Positions 23,890 to 36,690 of a stretch of 64,000 nt of DNA are shown here, piece after piece. The DNA is from Antitrichia curtipendula (lineage: Eukaryota; Streptophyta; Bryopsida; Hypnales; Leucodontaceae). The stretch's first letter is position 1. Every line of letters starts with the position of its first letter. The position numbers and the translations under genes were made by a program. Where the stretch lies: assembly GCA_951230915.1 (NCBI GenBank), contig OX579641.1:23848254-23912253 (forward strand), given 5' to 3'. The notes beneath the pieces were generated by a model. It was not told the origin of the DNA. It made no database searches and saw only the letters and a list, made by a program, of their open reading frames with translations.

Positions 23890-25500
23890 ATCATTCTTTT
23901 TGAAATTCAAACTACATGATCTTGCAATTGAAAAGGTTTCTTACTCTAAAATTTAAGAGGGTGTGCTTTAATGTTCAATGTAATTATAAGATCCTATAAT
24001 TGGATCCACCAAAATATAAAAAAGAGCAAAGATTCTAAACTTTAAAAAAAAAAAATGGTTTGAGTCAATTTGGGACCAAAGTCCATTAATAAGGGATCAA
24101 AACAAAATATTTTGAAACTCTTTATTTAATTCTTGATAAATAAGTTTGAATTTCATAAAACCAAAAATTTGTATACCCCTTCTTTGAGACTTCAAATGGT
24201 ACATAAAATACTCTTGTTGATCATGTAGTCTAACTTGATCTAAATTTTTCTTTTGACTATTTCCTAATTTTTCCCTAATTTTTGTAATTCTTGGTGACAA
24301 GGTAGTTTTGAAATTTAGTATTGTTTGTTTGTGTGTTAACTGGAATGGCACGAAACTTTATCTTTGTACACACTTCTTTTTCTAATAGTAAAAAGCATGT
24401 ATCCACCAATCTATTGGTTACAAAGATTAAAAAAAAGTTATCAAAAGATTATCACACAAAATAAAACAACAAACTTAATAGGATAGGATTCATCACAATC
24501 ACACAAGAAAAAACAGTTGAAAGGGATTTTTGAAGCTCCAATAGGTAGCATGATTTGATTCATGGTAGAAAAACAAGACAAAATCCCACTTTCTTCTATA
24601 AATGGTTAGTTCTTTTCCATAGCTCATTTTTCAAATAAGGCTTATTCAAACCTCCTCACATAGTTACATATAGATTCTATTGATACAAAGTTGCCTATGT
24701 TGTAGTCTACATCCAACCAAGTCTTGTTGAGGATTCAAAAGTAAGTTACATTCCACTGATTGAACTCAATTTTGCACTCCTACATTCTATATGCTTTAAA
24801 TTGCACTCATAGTGTGGAATTAGGACCCAAAGGATTTGAATTCAATTGAAAAGTCACCATTTTATAAATTAAATGAATACTACTTTGTAGTTTCTAAATA
24901 TGATAAAAGAATAATTCATTTATTCTACAATTTGAAGGGTCGACACTTTTGGATTGTCATTGGAACTATATATGGAGTTAAGTGCTCTATTAACTAAACC
25001 AAAGGACAAGAATAGTTGGCCCCTAGGGTTCACAATAGATAGCTATGTTATTTTGCATTAACCACCTTTAATGTATCTTCTTCTCTTTTTAGACAAAGTT
25101 GACCAAAATACATGTGAAATATTTCCTTGACTAGTCATTTTTTTCCACAAAAAATTGTGAGTTTAATAATTATGTGTAGTGATCAAAGGATCCAAAATAG
25201 GCTTTCTAGTTTATCAAGTCCTCATCCTATTACAATTTCACACAATAGTATCCAACATTCTTTATAATAGCCCTTTGAACCCCAAAAAATTAAAGTAGGA
25301 TCAAGAAGAATTGATTCTTGCAAAGACCATTTTTTTTCATCTCTAAGAACCTTTTGTGTATTACGAATGCTCAAATTTAGAAAAATTGAGTTTATAATCG
25401 GAATCAAGAAACCCTTAGCTAGGTGCATAGCTAGGTGCAGTCCAGAAATATAAAATTAACTACTACAAATATTTACATTTACTTTTACACTGAGGGGCCT
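23890..25500. other. AT-rich intergenic DNA, no gene seen
   Basis: No coding or structured feature recognised. The sequence changes to higher GC at about 25495, where the CSN2 promoter region begins. Confidence 0.6.
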
Positions 25501-25762
25501 TAGCCGGGTCCACGCAACCGACATGCGCCCGGCGACGACCACGTCAGCAGAAAAGACGTGCTCCGTCAGCGACCATTCATCTGATCCGGACCGCTCGTTA
25601 ATCAAGGGCCCAGATGCCTCGAGTACCGCCTGCAAAGAAAGGACTGGGGAAGGCAGACTCCCTCTTTGATGCTTGGCGAAAGGCGTTGCTTAGATTATTT
25701 TTCTGTGAAGCAGCTGCTTCGATTTCGCCCTCTTCCGGAGTCGGTGGCTGCCGAACGCAGCC
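25500..25762 (+). promoter_or_regulatory. CSN2 promoter / 5' leader region
   Basis: Base composition rises abruptly just upstream of the CSN2 start. Visible elements are an ACGT-core motif (GACCACGTCAGC, about 25538-25549) and GGGCCCA at 25606-25612, which contains the GGCCCA site II core that TCP factors bind in many plant housekeeping genes. The transcription start is not determinable. An upstream ATG at 25614 opens a frame that is out of phase with CSN2 and overlaps its start. Confidence 0.5.
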
Positions 25763-28700
25763 ATGGATTCAGGTTTGTGTCACCAATTTCTTAGCGCTCA
25801 TTTTAAGCCTAGGAACCATCGTTTCTGCTTACGGAGCGCTCTGTGGAGCTTCTTGCGAGGACGGACTCTTTGATGTTTCGCTTCACCGATTCTGCGTTAT
25901 TTTAGTGAAAGGATTTCGATTTCAGGAAAAAAAATACAGTGGATTGGTGGTGTTTATCGATAATTGGCGTCAATTCCTGTGGAAATGTCATTTTTAGGGT
26001 TTACTCGAGGAGCTCAATTTTATACTAATTTCGAGTCTTTTAGTAGATACTGTCAGCTTCTGAATCTAGGCGATGTTTTCGATGCATGTGGAATCGGTTT
26101 CAATACTAGATCGGGTATGACCGGATGACCTAGAATCGGTGGATCACGATGTCTAAATGCTGGTGTAGTAAGAGAGGATTAATTCGAAGTTAATCCTTAG
26201 CACTGATTGTTCAGTGAGGCTCTGTCTCCGAATCGAACTTGCATTGTTTTACTCGTTCCCGAATGGTCGTGGTTTGCCACAGTGGTAAATTTAGGTTTTT
26301 CTAATACAACATTGCTGTCGCTCTTTGCAATTTCTGTCGGAAGTCGACGTTAGGTTGTTGTTTGTGATTTTGATGCAACCTCTTCGTATTCCACGTAATT
26401 CTAAATTTCCTTGTCTGCAATGACTTATCGTATTCTTTACTAATTTTTGGTGAAGTAACGAACGGGATGGCTGTTCCCTCAGTATACCTATTTATTTTAT
26501 CAAGTCTGTTATGATAGCGAACTAGTGTCACATTCCAGTTTCATCAATTCTCGTAGTATTTAGGGTTTGGGACGAGCTCTACCCTAAACCCTTATGCCCA
26601 TTTCTGAATCATAGTACTTGTTCTCTGTAAACAAATTAGGCAGCTGGATTAGTTTGCTGAACGAACATCTCGGGGCAAGCATTTGTAGGAAAATACTAAT
26701 TCACCAGGAGTATCATGACGAAGAGTACTTGCGATGGGGAGTATACCCCTACATGCATTGATTCACCGTTTTCTTTCGATGCACTTGATCACAGATGCAG
26801 ACATGGAAGATTATGGATTCGAATATTCCGATGAGGAGCCGGAAGAGCAAGATGTCGATATTGAAAATCAGTATTATAATACAAAAGGTATGTATGATTT
26901 GAGGTTCTTGTCGCGCAGAAGTTGTCTCCCTATTGGCTTGAATTCGGTTTGGAATGGTCTACGTTACGGAGTGGAACATGGGGTGACGGTAACATGAGAG
27001 AGATTTAGGAGGATTATGTTATAATTGTCTAACTATGCTGCAATGGTTATTCTAGGGTTGGTGGAAGCTGATCCTGAGGGAGCCCTTAGGGGATTTTCGG
27101 AGGTTGTAAAGATGGAAGGCGAGAAAGGCGAATGGTAAGCTCCAGTTCTCTTAAATTTGTCCAATAATTTGCCATGCGCAGGTCTCCCAAGAATGTCCAA
27201 ATGCAAAAGATGTCGCCAGAACTCAGCTTATTCAATGAGTATTTGAAGTTTTAAACTACCCTATAGTTTCCTATTCAAAACTATATGTTACTGTTTTATT
27301 TTATTTAAGTGACCTTGACTATACTCTACTGAAACAGTTACTCCCAGAAATTGCAATCTCGTTGGTTTTCAGGTGGTTGATTTTGGTGGCAAAGCTGAAC
27401 CATTGATATGTTGTCAGGGGGTTTAAGGCACTGAAGCAAACGGTGAAACTCCACTATCGGATTGGTAACTACAAGCAGATGATGGATGCTTACCGAGAGA
27501 TGTTGACCTACATCAAGTCAGCTGTAACACGCAATTACAGCGAAAAATGCATCAACAACATCCTTGACTTCGTGTCAAATGGTGCTAATCAGAACTTGGA
27601 GTTGCTTCAGGAGTTCTATCAGACCACGTTGAAGGCTTTGGAGGAAGCCAAAAATGAGGTTAATATGCCACTTTAACGTTCCTGAATCCCGAACCTTGGT
27701 GCTCCTTAAACTATTCCAATCTGCTTAAACCCACGTTACCGCATTCAATATTCTGTTTGCTGATTAGATATGTAATGATCACCTAACATTATACCCAAAC
27801 CGCATTTGTTGCAATCTTGCGATTATTTTTTGTTGTGTAATTGTCATTGTATTCCTCAAACGATTAGAAATATTTTTCTCCGTTAGACTGACTTGAGCGT
27901 CTTCTCGTCTTAACTCATCATTGAATAGGAGTACCGTAATATGTTTATTATGCACATCTCTCACAGTTGTCACAAGAGGATCTTACTTTTGAGATAGGAT
28001 CTGCATCACACTCGTAATAGGGCTGCAAGATTTTTGTATGGTTACGTTTAATGCAATCTTGAATTTTCTGAGTGTTCTTGTTGTTCGTGCAGAGGTTGTG
28101 GTTCAAGACGAACTTGAAGTTGTGTAAGTTGTGGTTTGACATGGGGGAGTATGGGCGTATGAACAAAGTAAGTTTACCAATAAATTTACTCATTGTAAAT
28201 GAACTGTTGACAAATTTACGATATTGTAGTACAAATTCACGTCGCCTGTGATCTTCCTATTCTTAATTCTTTGACTTTTCTTTACGTTAGTTGATCAGCT
28301 TACTGGGGATTGATGATTTTAAGGGGAGCAGCTACATGTGTCATTTAATCATATCATCCAGTGCTGACTCATGGTCCATTTTAGTAGGGAATGTGCCGCC
28401 TGCGTTGCCTCCTCGTCAGTTCCTTTATGATACTTACAGTTGTTCACCTGCGCAGATCTTGAAGGAGCTCCATAAATCTTGTCAGAAAGAAGATGGTACA
28501 GATGACCAGAAGAAGGGCACACAATTGTTGGAGGTTTATGCGATAGAGATTCAGATGTATACTGAGACCAAGAACAACAAGAAACTCAAGGTTACTTCGA
28601 CTTGAACCTTTAATGCAGTCCCGACTTCTTTTGCTGTGACAATATACACTTATCCTCCCCATTTTTGCCACCTTTTCTAGAATTTGTGAGTGCTGAGAAT

Positions 28701-31111
28701 CGTGTCAGACTATTATGTAGGTCTTTCTTTCAGTTGTTTCATAAGCATTCAATAGCACAGTGGGCATAAGAGTTGGTGTTGACTCTCTCCCGTATGAATC
28801 CTGCAGCAATTATACCTAAAAGCGCTTAACATAAAGTCTGCTATCCCGCATCCACGAATTATGGGTATCATCCACGAATGTGGAGGCAAAATGAACATGG
28901 CTGAGCGACAGTGGGCTGTTGCAGCCACTGACTTTTTTGATGCATTCAAGAACTACGACGAGGCTGGTACCTACAGGAGGATTCAGTGTCTGAAGTAAGC
29001 ATGTTAAAAAAATTCAATTTGCTTCTATTAGGAGCCTTCAGTAATTGGTATCTGAGAATTTCAGTACCAATTTGCGGAAGGTCATATTGTAATGAAGCAG
29101 CACCCTGGATCCTGATGTAATTTTCGTTAACCCCTTGATGCATTTGCTCCTGATTGGAATGGCTCGTATTCATTAGGGTCTGGATGGTGTTGCAGGTACT
29201 TGGTGCTTGCGAATATGCTGATGGAATCGGAGGTCAACCCATTTGATGCTCAGGAGGCTAAACCGTGTGTTTCTGAAACCCTAGCAAATGCGATTGAATA
29301 TGCGATTGAGAGATCCTTCGAATTGATGTGTTCATATGCTGTTTTCGGTACAGTTTTGTGTCTGTTGGTTGCACTCGTCACAAATAACTGAATTCTTTCT
29401 TGAAATGTTTTTGTTTTAAAGTTTCTTGTTCTGAAAGTTCTTGAACATCATATTTGTTGGGCAAATACTCTAAAGAAGTATAAAAATATTTGCACCCCAA
29501 ATAGTCTTGAAATAGTCAGATTAAGTAATTTGTTATCTATTGAATTAGTTCAATGGTTCTTTCAAGTCCTTAGAAGTTTTAAACAGGGATTTGTAGTACA
29601 AAGTTCCTGGAAGTGTTCCTGTTTTTCACGACTTTTTTTAATTTTTAATTTTTTTTAATACTTTCTACAGTTACAAGAATGACCCAGAGATTTTAGCTAT
29701 GACCAACTTGGTGGCTGCGTATCAAAGGAATGAAATTCTTGAATTTGAAAAAATTCTGAAGGTACAGACATCTTCTTAACTGGGGTTGAGTCATGCTTTT
29801 TGAGGCCATTTCTGCAGAACTACTGACCATGTGAGATTACTTGGTTTCGTTGAAAAAAATACGCCCATGGTATTTACAGCATACTTTTGCGTTCTTGTTC
29901 TTGTTTTGATATGTAGAGTAACAGAAAAACGATAATGGATGACCCGTTCATACGGAATTACATTGAAGACTTGCTCAGCAAAATCCGTACCCAAGTGTTA
30001 CTGAAGCTTATCAAGCCTTACACCCGAATCCGCATTCCCTTCATATCTAAGGTACACTTGTTATACCTTGGATCATTGAGAAGTGTCAAATACCAGTAAT
30101 TAAGTGCCTTGATTGTCTCACGTATTACTTGCGCTACCGTAATACTGTACAATGAATTGTATGTGTTGAAGCTTGAAATCCCAGGCCTATATCCATGCTG
30201 TGATGCGTGAATAATTTGTATGCCCCATTTATGAATGAAAATTATCATAAAAAAAAATTCACATGAAATCACGTGTGTTCTCTAGCTAACTCATAAATTT
30301 CAGATTTTTTTGTGAGCACATGAAATTACTGTGGCGTTTTGACGAATAATTGAAGAAATTCATTTCGAATAACTTTTACACTAGAAAACTTCAAACTTTC
30401 ACCATATGCGTATAGCAAATCTCCGCGGAATTCTATATTTGGAAACTCTATGACAATTATTATCCATGCCGGCAGTTCTGGATTAGCAGGCATGTCGATC
30501 CTTTGTATAGACCCATCCATTTAACTTTTCGACTGCAGGAGTTGAATATTCCTGAAAAGGATGTGGAGCAACTTCTTGTGTCTCTCATCCTGGATAATAG
30601 AGTGCATGGTCATATTGACCAAGTAAACCAATTGCTGGAGCTCGGTGACAGGTACTCTACTTCAGCCTTACCGCATTGTCTTCCCTCTGTTAGTCACTTG
30701 GCTAGGGATTCCCTTTTTTGTAGGTTCATTATCTGCCAAAGGACCTAAATTTTATTTGAAACTGACTAATGCAACTGTTCATATTGTAAAGAATATTAAT
30801 CCGATGGGGACAAATTATAACTAGAATCAGTGAAGAACATTGCTTGTGTTGGTTTAAAAACAAATGAAATTTGGACAAATGAAAGTCCCCATATGATCTA
30901 CTCAAAACTGCTTAGATAAGGCATGAGTCGCAATTTGGTTTCCTCATTTGCTCCCCCCATTTTTTATGATGAGCCTTTACAATTCTAACTCAGCAATTGG
31001 GATTTCGTGTTTTTAAACAGGTCAAAGGGGCTGAGGAAATACACAGCGATCGACACATGGAACACTCAACTGAAGTCACTCTCTCAAACAGTGACTGCAA
31101 GGATTGGTTAG
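25763..31111 (+). CDS. CSN2: COP9 signalosome complex subunit 2
   Basis: Twelve exons, all with GT-AG borders and consistent phases: 25763-25772, 26795-26887, 27056-27134, 27418-27658, 28093-28167, 28456-28590, 28807-28994, 29196-29264, 29671-29761, 29917-30051, 30539-30651, 31021-31111. They total 439 codons plus stop, the usual size for plant CSN2. The start is chosen because a ten-base first exon gives MDS, then [19 protein letters not shown], the acidic N-terminus that characterises this subunit. Helical-repeat sequence follows ([27 protein letters not shown]), then a PCI domain at about residues 250-410 ([53 protein letters not shown]). CSN2 is a scaffold subunit that contacts cullin-RING ligases in the complex that removes NEDD8 from cullins; in plants it is needed for light signalling (FUS12 in Arabidopsis). 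No disruption is visible. Identification is very secure; the first two splice sites are the least certain. Confidence 0.96.
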
Positions 31112-31519
31112 AAACGTGCATTAGCATACTTTAGTATTGATGCACAATAGATGTGGACAACTTTGTCGCATATGTGTCTTCACCAGTGTACATTTTGGAG
31201 CGCCTTGTCTAAACTTCCGAGGGTTTATTGGATCGCCATTTTATGTGAGAAAGAGAGAGAGACATCAAGAGGGACCCCATTGGTGACCTCTTCTCCTTGT
31301 AGATTGAGTTGCCCTAGTGTTCTGGGTTTTGTAGGCACGTGTGTTAGCCCACCGGGACAAGAAGTAAAGAAACGGAATACAATATTTTGCTACGGTATGA
31401 AACCCTGTTTCAAGGTGCTGGAATTCGTTTTGGCTTGGAGACCGGAAATCACTGCTCCTCCTGTGACCCGTGGTGAGAGGAGACCTAGTTGCGGTATGAA
31501 AATGAGGCAGCTTAGTTGC
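31112..31519. other. CSN2 3' region, no further gene
   Basis: It presumably contains the CSN2 3' untranslated region. The 186-codon plus-strand open frame across 31151-31711 runs into the adjacent MITE and has no family resemblance, so it is not called. Confidence 0.5.
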
Positions 31520-31523
31520 TTAA

Positions 31524-31754
31524 CTCTTGAGCGCCCCAGCGCCCAAAATCTGGCTTCCCCCCAACTCATGTTACACCATTATAATTTCGTAAGCCATATG
31601 GTGAAAATTTCCACAATTTTCCCCAAAGCTACCCTTTTAAACCCTCTTACAATCTCAACTACCACCTCTTGCGGATCTTGTTTTTTAATTGGGACGGTGA
31701 GATTTGAATAGCAACCATGGGCTTATTTCAGGATTCACTTTGGGCGCTCAAGGG
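31524..31754. mobile_element. TTAA-flanked MITE, 231 bp
   Basis: CTCTTGAGCGCCC at the left is inverted as GGGCGCTCAAGGG at the right (one mismatch in 13), and the element is flanked by TTAA on both sides (31520-31523, 31755-31758). A TTAA target duplication is the mark of piggyBac-type insertion. It encodes nothing. Confidence 0.7.
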
Positions 31755-31900
31755 TTAACCCATAAATGATGCAGAGGCTGTTTTTTGGCTGATGAATGAC
31801 AAAAAATCTCTCTATTTATCTTTCAAATCTTGTGTGAAAAGGGAAGATCTTCTACTTTTGCATTTTTTTTAAACCAACAATTCACACGGTACCAAAACTA
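31755..31900 (+). repeat. Dispersed repeat copy related to 42415-42600
   Basis: Shared features in order: TTAAC, the GGCT(G/A)ATGAATGACAA block, and CCAACAATTCACACGGT at the right (about 31875 and 42578). Both copies are on the same strand. Confidence 0.55.
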
Positions 31901-32048
31901 TAGTGACCAACTCATCATTTAAGGGTTAAAAATCAAATTACAAAATTTTAACTTTCTATTTGTAGAGAACAACAAATCTAACAACAACCTCACATAGCTA
32001 CCTCACATAGCTTCAAAGGCATCTCCAACTTAGACTGAGTTTCAATTG

Positions 32049-32335
32049 ATTAAATAATCTCTTTATATACATATGGAGTGGTAGGTAGAACAATTGATTA
32101 AATAATCTCTTTATATACATATGGAGTGGTAGGTAGAACAATCCATGTGTGATATGTAAATTATAATTAGTAGGAGTTCAACTACTCATATTAAGTCAAA
32201 AGTAGGAATTGTGTTTGAAGTAAAATTTCAGACCTAGTTGAATCAAAAGTAGGAATTGTGTTTGAAGTAAAATTTCAGACCTAGTTGAGTCAAAAGTAGG
32301 AATTGTGTTTGAAGTAAAATTTCAGACCTCATTTA
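32049..32335 (+). repeat. Two adjacent short tandem duplications
   Basis: A unit of about 51 bases containing AATAATCTCTTTATATACAT occurs twice at 32045-32142. A unit of about 47 bases containing AAAAGTAGGAATTGTGTTTG occurs three times at about 32197-32330. Copies within each set are almost identical, indicating recent slippage or unequal exchange. Confidence 0.8.
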
Positions 32336-33322
32336 GACATAGTAAAATAATTTATTTCAAAAACTTTGAATTAAGAAAAGTTGAGAGATGAAGATGACTT
32401 GCATCTCCAAAAATATGTTTGAGATTTTGAGCCTTCAATCAAAAGTTATGGATAAAATTCAAAAAAGATGTTAAAAAATCTAAAAAAATTTCCTTCCAAT
32501 CCCTCTCTAAATTTCCAACCCCTCAAAGATATAAAAATGTATGGAATCTTTTTTAAACTTTATGTGTATTAATCACAAGGTATAAGCGTTTAAAGTGAAG
32601 AAAATGAGTTATTTTGTTCCTAGCCTAACTAGAGTACAAGGCTTTGAATCCTCTTAACTAAAATTTTGTATTAAAGATTGTAAAATAAAAATTCTTATGT
32701 TGAAGAATTGAATTGACAACTCAAAGAAAAATAAATAAACCTCTTGTGATTTCATTCTTTAAAAAATTGTTAAGTTGAAGTAGGTACATGATAGAAGGAC
32801 TAATTGTTGATAGCTGAAAATTAACCCTTCAACACCTAGCTCATGTTTACCAAAATCCAAACACCCAAAATGAGATCCATAAAAACTAACCGTAGATGTC
32901 GGTTGTGGAGATAGATCCTGAGGTTTGGGGAAATGGATTCATTATTTTTACCATACCGTTGAAAGATCATAATAGTCAAGCAGGTCAACCTTTCAAATAT
33001 GGAAGGCTATATTTGAGGCGCTTGGATACTCAAGGATTAAAGTACACTACTCATACATGGTGGCACAAATAAGTGACAACTAAGTTTGTGGCAAAAACCA
33101 GGTGGCTTACTTTAATACATACTAGTACAAATGTTCTAAGCATTCACAATTCAATCCTTTGGTGAGGTGTCATGAAAGGTTCAACTTTAGAAAAGAGAGG
33201 CTCAAAGAGAGAAACACATAAGTTACATAATGTTTTCTACAATTATATAAAATGAAGAACAAATATCAACTTTTTTTTTTTAAACTTTATCATCTAAGAT
33301 TTCAACTTTTCATTAAGACATA

Positions 33323-33552
33323 CTCCCTCAGTCCCAAAATGATTGTCCACTTTGAATGCCATGTTTTTTGAAGTTTTTTTGGAATAGGTCAAAAAATACT
33401 TCCTTGTGACCAATTTTACTTAGGTTGCAATGAACACATGCAATGTTCTTCACTGATTCTAGTGATATGAAATTTGGAACCTCTCCTAATTATGTTTTTC
33501 ACAACATGACATATCAAAAAAATTGATGACAATCATTTTAGGATGAAGGGAG
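33323..33552. mobile_element. Stowaway-type MITE, 230 bp
   Basis: The left end CTCCCTCAGTCCCAAAATGA and the reverse complement of the right end CTCCCTTCATCCTAAAATGA match closely and fit the Stowaway terminal consensus. TA flanks both sides (33321-33322, 33553-33554), as expected for Tc1/mariner-type insertion. Non-coding. Confidence 0.88.
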
Positions 33553-33554
33553 TA

Positions 33555-36400
33555 ACTTGAATGCGTGACGAGTGTGTTAAAAGCAATGACAACACCACAA
33601 GTACACAAGATGTCATTTCAAAGATCATAAATTGAAAGAGGTTTGAGTACAAATCAAAATTAGTTTCAATCCAAAATTGTGTGTTTTAACTTCAATTTTT
33701 CTCTTTCAACTTTCAGTCCAGTACCATCATGTAGTACTTGCAACAACGCAGAGATATCTCATTGACAGCACCGTGTGTGCGTCAAATCCTTCTACAGGTG
33801 GCTGTTTCCAACTTCCAACACTCCTCTTTTTCTTGTTTTTTGTCTCCCAAAGATAGATGTCTGAGAAAAAAGCGAATCTCCCTTTTGTAAGAAACTGAGA
33901 CTCAGCCCATCAGCGTGAGTTTGACATTGACTTTGAAAAAAACAGCCATCAACTCAGACCCACGATTGCGGAAGAAGAAAAAAAAAGCGGCTCGAGAGCA
34001 TGGAGATGACGGAAGCGTGGATGACGGAAGCGTGGATGATGTTTACATGAGCTTTTTTCTCTACGTATAATAACAAAGGCGGGCGAGCGAGCGAGCGAGC
34101 GAGCCAAACAGTGGCCTTCAATCGTAGTACGTCCGGTCCTCATTCTTCCCTCCCAGTGGAACAAAAACTGAAGGCACTTCCACAGAGAAAAACAAAAGTA
34201 CACTCTCTCCTGGGGGTAGAAGGGTCCAACACTCCAACTGGGAACTACTACTAATAAAAGTTGAAGTTACGTTACGCAGCCCCAAACTGTGCGAAATGGT
34301 CTCCTGGTTTCCCCACTTCAAATGTTGCCAACATTCGTCATCAGCAAAAAGGAAAGGGAAAAGGACGCTCGACGACGAACGCCATGAAATACACGTTATG
34401 GCAGCAAGCAATATCATCATCACCATGTCTGCGTCTCAACAACTTCCATCGACCCTTTTTTCCGACGGAAAAAAAGAAAAAGAAAAGGTGACATTGAATT
34501 AGCTGGGTACACACACTCAAAGAGTTTGCCATCAAATCATTAATTGCTGGCCTCGTTGATCTAAAAGACTTGTAAGGCTTTTTGGTATGAGCTCGCATTA
34601 ATGGGGCGCATGGGTATGATTAGGTCGCAAATAGGCGGAGATCATGAGCAAGCTTGCAACCACAGATTGCCAGGGGAGGGGGCAGGCGGGGAACTTGTGA
34701 GGACTGCCTGCTGACGGGGCAAAAGTCTGGATAACTTAAGTTGGACTGGATGGGTTGGAACTTAGAGTGGGAGGACTACGTTTTGTAGACATGTCACTCA
34801 TTTATTGGGGTAGATCTGCAGGGAAAGAAATGCTTCAGTTATACCTAATTTCATCGAATATACTCGTGTAGCCCTGTGTCATTTGCCACAACCGAAATAA
34901 AAGAAGAAAAAATAATTTTCTACTCTTTTAAATCGTAAGAACTTTGAAACTTAATAACTTTTGCACCGTAGGTCCAAATGCTACGAAAGGAAGCCCATGC
35001 TCCCCTCCTCGCAAAGAGCTTTCCAATGGTACCAAAAACGTGACCAGGGGACACACAATCTGAGAGATCTTACTGTAACAAACAAAACAAAACAAACAAC
35101 CTAATTTGAAATATGGATAAGCTTATATCATCAAATTGAGGATTGAGTTTTCAATAATTCCAAAGGAGAAAATTCAATTCAAAAGGTTAGTTGGTTGGCC
35201 AACAAATTCAAACATAATGTAAAAAGTGCCATCACAGTTTTTACAACATGTAAAGTAAAACGGCACATTGCAGTCAGAATTAAGAGTTTTGTCCTTGTGC
35301 CATTGCTAAAAAATTTAAGTTTTTTTCCTACATAAAGACAAGTGTGAGAAATGAACGAGAGCATTTGAAATCATTCTTTTTTTGACAAAGTATGAATTTG
35401 TTACGAGTTTTTGAAGTGTGTTGCCCATCGTGGCCTAAAAGAGTCTCTAGACTACCTCCAAACCAACAAAGGTGTACCCATGATGGTCATTTTACTCACC
35501 TTGAGCAGTTTCCTAACATAGAAGGCCTAAAAAAGTCACTTCCTACAATGAATTTACAATGAAAAACTAGAATTTTTTTATAAGGTCATTAATCACTCCA
35601 TTATTGTCACCTAAGGCATTGATTGTAGCCTAAATCTCATTTATTGGAAACCCCCCGTGATGGGGTCATTCCCTAGCGTATCTTGATAATAGGTCTTTGA
35701 CCTCAATGAGTCGTTCTACCTTACTTCATTTCATTCTTGGACAATGTTACAACATACTAACATGTTGATTGTTATAAATATTATTAGACTATTTTTTTTG
35801 AAATTTTGTACATTTTTGCTTACAATCACTAACAAAACTAAGTACAAAGTTGAAATGTTTTCATTCAAACAACCATACCATAAGCATCAATGAACAAAGT
35901 CCCAAAGTAGATATATGGAAGTTGTAGTGTGCGACGTATTACACGTCACCATGGAGGTTTGAAGAAAAAATTAGTTTTGATGTGAAAGAAAATCAATTTC
36001 AAAGTTAGCCATGTCAAAAACTATGTTTTGTTCAACATGATTTGGATTTACTTTATCTTTTGCCAATTTTTTGTGTTTTGGCATGTTGGGATACCTCATT
36101 TCAAATTGTTGTACACAAAAGTTGAAGGAAATTGACATTTATAGAATTTAAAATAACAACAATTGTTCAACAAACATGCAAATGATGTTGGTTCTCACAA
36201 TATTTGAATCCTTTTTTGGAATTGAGAGCATGGAATAACATTAGCCTTCATAGAGAGAGTATTGATTGCAATATGGACCATTGTTACATTTCAATGTCCT
36301 TGCATTTGAAATATTTGTTGAATTGGGCAATGCGTTCAATTTATATTTCACAACCATATAATGTGTTTTTAATTTCAATCTTTTTGTCCAAAGACTAGAA
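33555..36400. other. Repeat-rich intergenic DNA, no gene seen
   Basis: It contains a perfect (GAGC)n microsatellite at 34083-34104 in a locally GC-richer patch (33.95-34.8 kb), and a dispersed repeat copy at about 34870-35100 that aligns with 40750-40990 (shared landmark CCGTAGGTCCAAATGC). Short open frames near 34.2-34.6 kb show no family resemblance. Confidence 0.5.
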
Positions 36401-36407
36401 TTGCACC

Positions 36408-36690
36408 TTGCCTAAATCCGCCATCATCACGTTGTGCACATTTCCAAAATCAACATGTACACATGTAGAAGAAACAAATTCAAAACATCTACTAAACAAA
36501 ATAAAACTTTGGCCCTTCATAACTTTTGCATACGATATTCAAATGCCATGTTCTCTGGTGCGTTGGAACCTCCTTTTCACTGGAACTTGGCAACAAGATT
36601 ATCAATGAAAATTGAACCAGTATAATAATAGTAACTAGGCACAGTACCAAAAGACGGGTGGCAGTTTTTGGGGGGTACCCCACCTTAGCA
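36408..36690 (+). repeat. Dispersed MITE-like repeat, copy 1 of 4
   Basis: Shares ATAACTTTTGCATA, the CCAAATGCCATGTTCTCTGG region and the AGTAACTAGGCACAGTA segment with 39950-40200, 55895-56170 and, more diverged, 60060-60260. The right end reads GGTACCCCACCTTA. All four copies lie on the plus strand. Confidence 0.65.

Noticed and set aside
25614..25997. 127-codon open frame at the CSN2 5' end
   Set aside because: It reads through the first CSN2 exon out of frame and into the intron. Treated only as a possible upstream frame.
31151..31711. 186-codon plus-strand open frame after CSN2
   Set aside because: It crosses into a MITE, lacks domains, and sits where the 3' untranslated region is expected.
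34083..34104. (GAGC)n tract
   Set aside because: A plain microsatellite; no sign of function.
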